A stretch of DNA of 10,406 nucleotides from positions 1 through 10,406 of the forward strand of contig JAQCJS010000019.1 in assembly GCA_027592975.1 (NCBI GenBank), read 5' to 3'. Numbering within the stretch: the first letter of the stretch is position 1; each line of letters starts with the position of its first letter. A program made the translations under genes and the position numbers. Source of the stretch: Chloroflexota bacterium. Lineage in GTDB: Bacteria > Chloroflexota > Dehalococcoidia > UBA2979. Below are positions 6,126 through 10,406 of this stretch, in pieces. The notes beneath the pieces are model-generated. The model was not told the origin of the DNA. It searched no databases and saw only the letters and a list, made by a program, of their open reading frames with translations.

Positions 6126-7887
6126 CTACGCCTTCCAGTAGTACGGCACCTGATCCACGGACGAGGCCGCGCCCAGGCTCTGGTACTCCAGCACGTTGCG
6201 CACGGCCGGTTGGTAGCCCGTGAGCAGGGGGCCGGTGGGCAGCGGCACGTTGTACATCTGCTCCGCCAGGTAGTCCTGCACGTCCAGGATCTGCTGTCGG
6301 CGCTCTTCGCGGTTCGTGTTGCCGGTGATTGCCGTCACCATATCGGTGAGGCGCGGATCGCTGATGCGGCCGGAGTTGCGCGAGGACGCCGGCAGGTACA
6401 TCGCAGTCAGGTAGTTCCCCGGCTCGCCGAGCGCCTGCGCGATCGAGGCCATCCCGCGGAAGTTGCCGGGCACCGTGCTCCCCAGGTACACGGAGGCGTA
6501 GTCCGCCACCGTGGTACGCAGGTTGATCTTGATCTCGCGCAGGTGCTGCGCCACCAGGCGCGCGTTCAGGGGATAGCCGCCTCGGAAGCCCCCGGTGTAG
6601 TGCCATTCCACGCCGAAGCCGCTGCTCCAGCCGGCCGCGTCCATCAACTTCGCGGCTTCGGACGTGTTGAGCTTGAAGGAGGCGAAGCGCTCCGGCTTCA
6701 TCTGCTTCGCGTCCAGCGAGTAGCCGGTGATGCCCCACGGCAGGAAGCCGTCCCATGTGTAGGGCACGTCCACGCCCAGTGAGCGCAGTTCCTTCACGCC
6801 GGACGCCTCGTCCAGCATCGCGTCGCGATTGATCGCCATGGAGACGGCGCGGCGCACACGCACGTCCCGCCACGGCGGCTCGAAGTCGAGGCCGGAGAAC
6901 GTGATGTTCTGGATCTGCAGCGGCGGCGACTGGTCGACGATGAGCCCCGTCACGCCGTCCTTCACCCGCTTCATGTCCGCCGCCGTCAGCGGCAGCACGT
7001 CCAGCGCGCCGCCGAGGAACTGCGCGAGCGCAGCGGGGGCATCGCGGATGATGCTCATCTCGATACCGTCCAGGAACGGACGGTCAGCGCCCAGGTGCCA
7101 CTCGCTGTTGCGCGTGTAGGTGATCGCCGCGCCCGGCTGGTAGGAGCGCAGCGTGAACGGACCGGATCCGGCCATCTGCCGCGCGGCATCGAACGACTTC
7201 GTGGTCTCCGCGGGCAGGAGCGGCAGCGCCCGCACATCCGCCAGCACCTGCGCGAAGGCGCCGTACGGCTCCTTCAGCTTGAAGGTGACCGTGCGCTCGT
7301 CCGGCGTCTCCACCGACGCGATCATCGACAGCGACTGCGCGTCCGCCGTCGCCTGCGCGGTCCCGCCTCGTCCCATGACGCGGTCGAAGGAGTGCTTCAC
7401 ATCGGCGGACGTCATCACGCGGCTCACGGGGCCGTTGAACTTCGCGCGCGGGTTCAGGCGCACCACGAAGGTCTGCGCATCCGGGGCCTGCGTGAACTCG
7501 GCGGCGTCCGGGATGGTGCTGAAGCTGACGTGCGCCTTGCCAGGGCCGGCCTCGTACGCGAGCAGTCGGCTGTAGACGGGGGCGGCCGCCGCCTTCGCGT
7601 TCAGGCTGACGTTCGCGTGGGGATCCATCCGTCGCGGCGGCGGCCAGCGCCATGCGCCAGACGCCGCCGCGACGGATGGAGGGCGTGGGACTGGCGGCCG
7701 GGATCGTGGACGTGCCGACGGGGCGCGTCTCCCGAGGGGCCGGGACCGGCACCGAGGACTGCTGCTCGCAACCCACCAGCGCCGCAGCGGAGAGGCCCGC
7801 ACCCAGCACGCCCGCCGACGACAGCAGGCGGCGGCGGGAGATCCGCCGTCCCAGGGCTCGCAAGCCGCCATCGCTACGTCCGGGCAT
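6126..7887 (-). CDS. ABC transporter solute-binding lipoprotein, family 5 (peptide/nickel type), frameshifted
   Basis: Encodes an extracytoplasmic binding lipoprotein of the SBP_bac_5 (oligopeptide/nickel) family, which hands a solute to an ABC permease. The first part reads in the frame of ATG 7887 (GAAGG 6 nt upstream): SRRRLL at residues 17-22 as a Tat signal, a hydrophobic stretch, lipobox LVGC with Cys40, and a Pro/Ser/Thr-rich linker up to GGVWRMALAAAAT. The mature domain (DPHANVSLNAKAAAAPVYSR, then FVVRLNPRAKFNGP, SADVKHSFDRVMG, VRRAVSMAINRD and on to the TAG at 6126) reads in another frame. The switch is at 7623-7630, where GGAT is tandemly doubled; removing one copy gives one frame of 585 residues, a normal length. 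A perfect 19-bp inverted repeat abuts this site. It may be a real mutation, making this a pseudogene, or an assembly error. No permease or ATPase genes are in the window. Confidence 0.85.
7624..7680. repeat. Perfect 19-bp inverted repeat inside the solute-binding protein gene
   Basis: Arm 7624-7642 is the exact reverse complement of 7662-7680, with a 19-nt spacer holding a smaller GCGC-CAT-GCGC dyad. It lies in the codons joining the lipoprotein linker to the mature domain, and its outer end overlaps the doubled GGAT where the reading frame is lost. An arm this long within a coding region is unusual. Confidence 0.9.
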
Positions 7888-7910
7888 GAGCATCCTTCGG
7901 CACGAGACGC

Positions 7911-7961
7911 CCTGCAAGGGCGCTCTCCAACTCCCTCGGGTGGGCCGACGGCCCTTGCAGG
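7911..7961. repeat. 11-bp inverted repeat in the leader of the solute-binding protein gene
   Basis: CCTGCAAGGGC (7911-7921) and GCCCTTGCAGG (7951-7961) are perfect reverse complements with a 29-nt spacer, which itself contains GGGCC-GAC-GGCCC. They lie 24-74 bp before the start of the solute-binding protein. Minus-strand TGCTATCCT (7967-7959), a possible extended -10, overlaps the far arm. The site could be an operator or a 5' leader structure; which one is not shown. Confidence 0.5.
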
Positions 7962-8014
7962 ATAGCAACCTGCGCGGGCCTTCGGCGAGTGGTCGCGGTG
8001 CCTCCGCACAGCCG

Positions 8015-8037
8015 GAGGGCCGGCAATGCCGGCCCTC
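8015..8037 (-). terminator. Hairpin terminator after the CoA-transferase operon
   Basis: A perfect 10-bp stem (8015-8024 with 8028-8037) with an AAT loop lies 23 bp past the end of the downstream CoA-transferase gene on the minus strand. No T-tract follows, but position suits termination of the operon before the solute-binding protein gene. Confidence 0.6.
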
Positions 8038-8060
8038 GGTCGTGCGTGCTCGTTCGCGCG

Positions 8061-9266
8061 CTAGCGAACCACGCCCGCCCCGCGCAGCGAGGCGATCCGC
8101 GCGGCGTCGAACCCCGTCTCGCGCAGCACCGCATCCGTGTGCTCGCCCAGCAGCGGGGGCGCCAGGCGGATCTCGGCGGGCGCCTGGTCCAGCTGCCACG
8201 CCGGGCTCACCTGGCGGATGGTGCCCCGCACCGGGTGCTCCACCGTGCGGACGACGTCCTGCTCCAGGATGCCGGGATCCTGGTAGAGCGTGCCGTAGTC
8301 ATGCACGGGGGCCCACTGCAGGCCCAGCTCCATCATCTTGTCGTAGACCTCGGCGTAGGGCTTCGACTTCAGTTCGCGCGTGACCAGCGGACGCAGCGTG
8401 GCGTTGTCCTGCTGGCCCAGCGGTCGCGTTGCCGTCTCCGGGTACGTCGTGTGCATCTCGTCCAGCACGCCGAGCCACTCCGCCAGCTTGTCGATCGCCT
8501 TCGGGTCCCGCGCGTAGTTGAAGCCCATCTCCACGCGCTGCTCCGCCGTCTCCATGCCCTGCGCGGGAGGCTCGAGGTGCGAGGTGTAGAACCCGCCGTA
8601 CGAGGTGTCGTCTGGGTCGCTGAAGGAGGTGAGGTAGTTCTGCTGCGTTGCGACCATGGCGCGCAGGTAGGACGTGGCGACCTCCTGCCCCACGCCGCTC
8701 TTCTGCCGCCAGTAGAGCGCCGCGAGGATCGCCTGCACGGCGTACAGCGACGCCGTGACGCCCGCGTAGTTCGATCCGTACCGCAGCGGGGCCTCCCCGC
8801 GCACGCCCAGGAAGCGCGGCAGTCCGGCGCGTGCTTGCACGGTGAAGTCCGTCTCAGGCAGTTCCGCCTCCGGCCCGCTGCGCTCCACCGTGGAGATGTC
8901 GCAGTAGACCAGCCGCGCGTTCAGCCGCTCCAGCGTCGCGTAGTCCAGGCCGAGCCGAGCCGCGTCCGAGGCGTGCGGGAAGGAGTGCACCAGCACGTCC
9001 GCCCGCTTCGCGATCTCCAGAACGATCGCGCGGCCCTCCGCGCTCTCGAGGTCCACCGCGATGCTGCGCTTGTTGCGGTTCATCGCCATGAACAGCGGGC
9101 CGTCGCCGTGGTTGGAGGGGCCGCCGAGCGCCCGCGTCCAGTCGCCCGTCAGCGGCTCCACCTTGATCGCCTCGGCGCCGGCGTCACCCAGCTGCATCGC
9201 CGTGAACGGCGCGCCGTCGCCCTGCGTCAGATCGAGTACCAGGCTCCCCGTGAGCGGTCCCGCCAT
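8061..9266 (-). CDS. Class III (CaiB/BaiF) CoA-transferase family protein lacking the catalytic Asp
   Basis: A 401-residue member of the class III CoA-transferase family, cytosolic enzymes that move CoA between carboxylic acids. Family features: VLDLTQGDGAPFTAMQLGDAGAEAIKVE at the N-terminus, MNRNKRSIAVDL (62-73), ADVLVHSF (89-96), YAVQAILAAL (175-184), GVGQEV, and the C-terminal signature APPLLGEHTDAVL (369-381). The catalytic Asp of the family, 11 residues before ILAAL (Asp169 in formyl-CoA transferase as I recall it), is Gly169 here (SNYAGVTAS), aligned without gaps. Start at 9266 fits the N-terminal strand; GAGGGG lies about 10 nt upstream. It follows its paralogue by 44 bp and is surely cotranscribed. 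The likely reading is a non-catalytic or altered subunit of a two-subunit enzyme; BbsEF and SmtAB are known class III enzymes made of two paralogues. Loss of activity is the alternative. Confidence 0.9.
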   Translation of the reverse strand: MAGPLTGSLVLDLTQGDGAPFTAMQLGDAGAEAIKVEPLTGDWTRALGGPSNHGDGPLFMAMNRNKRSIAVDLESAEGRAIVLEIAKRADVLVHSFPHASDAARLGLDYATLERLNARLVYCDISTVERSGPEAELPETDFTVQARAGLPRFLGVRGEAPLRYGSNYAGVTASLYAVQAILAALYWRQKSGVGQEVATSYLRAMVATQQNYLTSFSDPDDTSYGGFYTSHLEPPAQGMETAEQRVEMGFNYARDPKAIDKLAEWLGVLDEMHTTYPETATRPLGQQDNATLRPLVTRELKSKPYAEVYDKMMELGLQWAPVHDYGTLYQDPGILEQDVVRTVEHPVRGTIRQVSPAWQLDQAPAEIRLAPPLLGEHTDAVLRETGFDAARIASLRGAGVVR

Positions 9267-9310
9267 CGTGTCGTATCCCCTCGAGTCGTCCCGTGTGATC
9301 GATGCGCGCG

Positions 9311-10406
9311 CTAGCCGGCGGCGGTGCTGCCCGCCGGCGCACGCCCGATCTCCGCCAGCACGGTGTCGCGGCCCTCGTTCATCTTCCCGGCGAGCGGGCC
9401 GTAGACCGCGGGCGTCTTGCTCAGCGTCCACGGCACCTCGTTCGTGCGCACCCAGCCCACGTCCTCGTGCGTGCGCGTGACGATGAGGTTGTTCGCGACG
9501 ATCTGCGGGTCGTCGTACAGGTCTTCGATGTCCATGTTCACGCGGCTGCACGGCACGCCCGCCGCGCGCAGCTGCTCCACCCAGCGGTGCGCCTCGAAGC
9601 GCAGCATCGCCTGTTCGAGGATCGGCGTGAGCGCGTCGCGGTGCTGCACGCGCAGCGCGTTCGTGGCGAAGCGCTCGTCGTCCGCGAGCGCCGGGAGTTG
9701 GATCGCCGTGCAGAAGGCGCGCCACGTCGCGTCGTCCGGGCAGTCCACCGCCACGTACGCGTCCGCGGTCTTGAACGCCTGCGAGGGGACGCAGTACGCG
9801 GTGCCGCTGCCCATCGGCTGGGGCACTTCGCCGGAGGCGAAGTACTCCTCCGACCGCACCGCCGCCAGCGCGTGCAGCGTGCGCAGCTGCGAGGAGTGCA
9901 CCCACTGCGCCTCGCCCGTGCGGTCGCGCTCCATCAGGCCCATGATCAGCGCCTGCACCAGCGTCAGCGGCGAGGTGAAGTCGATGACGATGAACCGAGG
10001 CCGCTCGCCGGGGCCGCCCACGGGGCCGTTCAGCGAGTAGTACCCCTCCATCGCCTGCGAGTACCCATCGGTCGAGGCGAGCGGGCCGTAGCGGCCGGCC
10101 TCCCCGAAGCCGCTCGCGGATCCGTAGACGATGTCCGGGTTGATCTTGCGCAGCGATTCGAAGTCCAGGCCCAGCCGCGCGGAGACGTCGCGACGCCAGT
10201 TCTCCATGAAGATGTCCGCGCCGCGCACCAGGTCGAGCATGGTCTCCATGCCCTCCGGCGTCTTCACATCGAAGACGATGTTGCGCTTGCCGTGGTTCAT
10301 GCCCACGTGCGGCAGCGGGAAGCCGTTCTTGCGGGGCCCGCCCTGCCGCATCATCTCGCCCTGCGGGCGCTCTACCTTGATCACGTCCGCGCCGAGGTCG
10401 GCGAGC
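9311..10406 (-). CDS. Class III (CaiB/BaiF) CoA-transferase, 5' end outside the window
   Basis: About 365 residues are in the window; the frame is open to its edge, where LADLGADVIKVERPQGEM, the usual early family motif, is already present, so only about 25 N-terminal residues are missing. Other family marks: NHGKRNIVFDVKTPEG, ADIFMENWR, ARLGLDFESLRKINPDIVY, and RDRTGEAQWV. The catalytic Asp is present in VIDFTSPLT, 11 residues before the segment matching ILAAL of the family, unlike in the downstream paralogue. The C-terminal part has DDERFATNALRVQHRDAL and GVPCSRVNMDIEDLYDDPQ, typical of the second domain. It is the upstream gene of a two-gene operon (44-bp gap). Substrates cannot be inferred. 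An in-frame GTG at 10384 lies inside the conserved strand and is not the start. Confidence 0.92.
   Translation of the reverse strand, partial: LADLGADVIKVERPQGEMMRQGGPRKNGFPLPHVGMNHGKRNIVFDVKTPEGMETMLDLVRGADIFMENWRRDVSARLGLDFESLRKINPDIVYGSASGFGEAGRYGPLASTDGYSQAMEGYYSLNGPVGGPGERPRFIVIDFTSPLTLVQALIMGLMERDRTGEAQWVHSSQLRTLHALAAVRSEEYFASGEVPQPMGSGTAYCVPSQAFKTADAYVAVDCPDDATWRAFCTAIQLPALADDERFATNALRVQHRDALTPILEQAMLRFEAHRWVEQLRAAGVPCSRVNMDIEDLYDDPQIVANNLIVTRTHEDVGWVRTNEVPWTLSKTPAVYGPLAGKMNEGRDTVLAEIGRAPAGSTAAG

Noticed and set aside
7600..7700. Programmed ribosomal frameshift in the solute-binding protein
   Set aside because: No slippery heptamer is seen, the family is not known for recoding, and a GGAT duplication explains the frame change simply.
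7957..7973. T-arm-like hairpin on the minus strand (5-bp stem, 7-nt loop TTGCTAT) hinting at a tRNA
   Set aside because: The loop does not match TTCGAAT-type T-loops and no D-arm or anticodon arm can be drawn at the right distance, although six acceptor-like pairs are possible by chance in GC-rich DNA.
9267..9905. N-terminal extension of the downstream CoA-transferase frame
   Set aside because: The frame is open upstream but overlaps the partner CoA-transferase and is low-complexity; the family N-terminus begins at 9266.
1..10406. CRISPR array or insertion sequence
   Set aside because: No regularly spaced repeats of CRISPR size and no transposase motif or terminal inverted repeats bounding a gene were seen.

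Overview
A GC-rich bacterial window, mostly with high-GC third codon positions. The mix of genes (orphan class III CoA-transferases, an amidohydrolase_2 protein, a Tat-type lipoprotein solute-binding protein of family 5) suggests a free-living heterotroph. Chloroflexota (Dehalococcoidia/SAR202-like or Tepidiformia-like) would fit, but this is inference from gene content and no marker gene is present.

Layout. (a) 1-1007 is a mobile-element scar. A 5' half of a tRNA-Lys gene (145-178), a pair of 10-bp direct repeats, a decayed tyrosine recombinase, a second pair of the same repeats and an intact tRNA-Lys(UUU) (932-1007) follow each other. (b) 1044-2383 holds a divergent pair, a small VOC-fold protein (-) and a short-chain dehydrogenase (+). 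(c) 2384-3150 holds a 12-bp x3 tandem repeat, a small XRE-like regulator and its intrinsic terminator. (d) 3441-4941 holds a membrane-anchored family 2 glycosyltransferase whose usual C-terminal part is replaced by an unrecognised sequence, then a strong hairpin. (e) 5079-6029 is an amidohydrolase_2 metal-dependent hydrolase with a good ribosome binding site. It converges, over a shared 12-bp hairpin terminator, on (f) a Tat/lipobox solute-binding protein (7887-6126, -), split over two frames at a perfect 19-bp inverted repeat. (g) 8061-10406 (-) is an operon of two paralogous class III (CaiB/BaiF) CoA-transferases. The upstream one is cut by the window edge and keeps the catalytic Asp; the downstream one has Gly there.

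How they may work together. CoA-transferases, SDR, VOC protein, amidohydrolase and solute-binding lipoprotein are all compatible with uptake and degradation of small organic acids or ring-cleavage products, but no pathway can be named. Only the two CoA-transferases clearly form an operon; the other genes look independently transcribed, several with their own hairpin terminators. I see no CRISPR array, rRNA, or intact insertion sequence. The most unusual points are the tRNA-Lys half-gene scar, the Asp-less CoA-transferase partner, the inverted repeat at the solute-binding protein frameshift, and the chimeric-looking glycosyltransferase.
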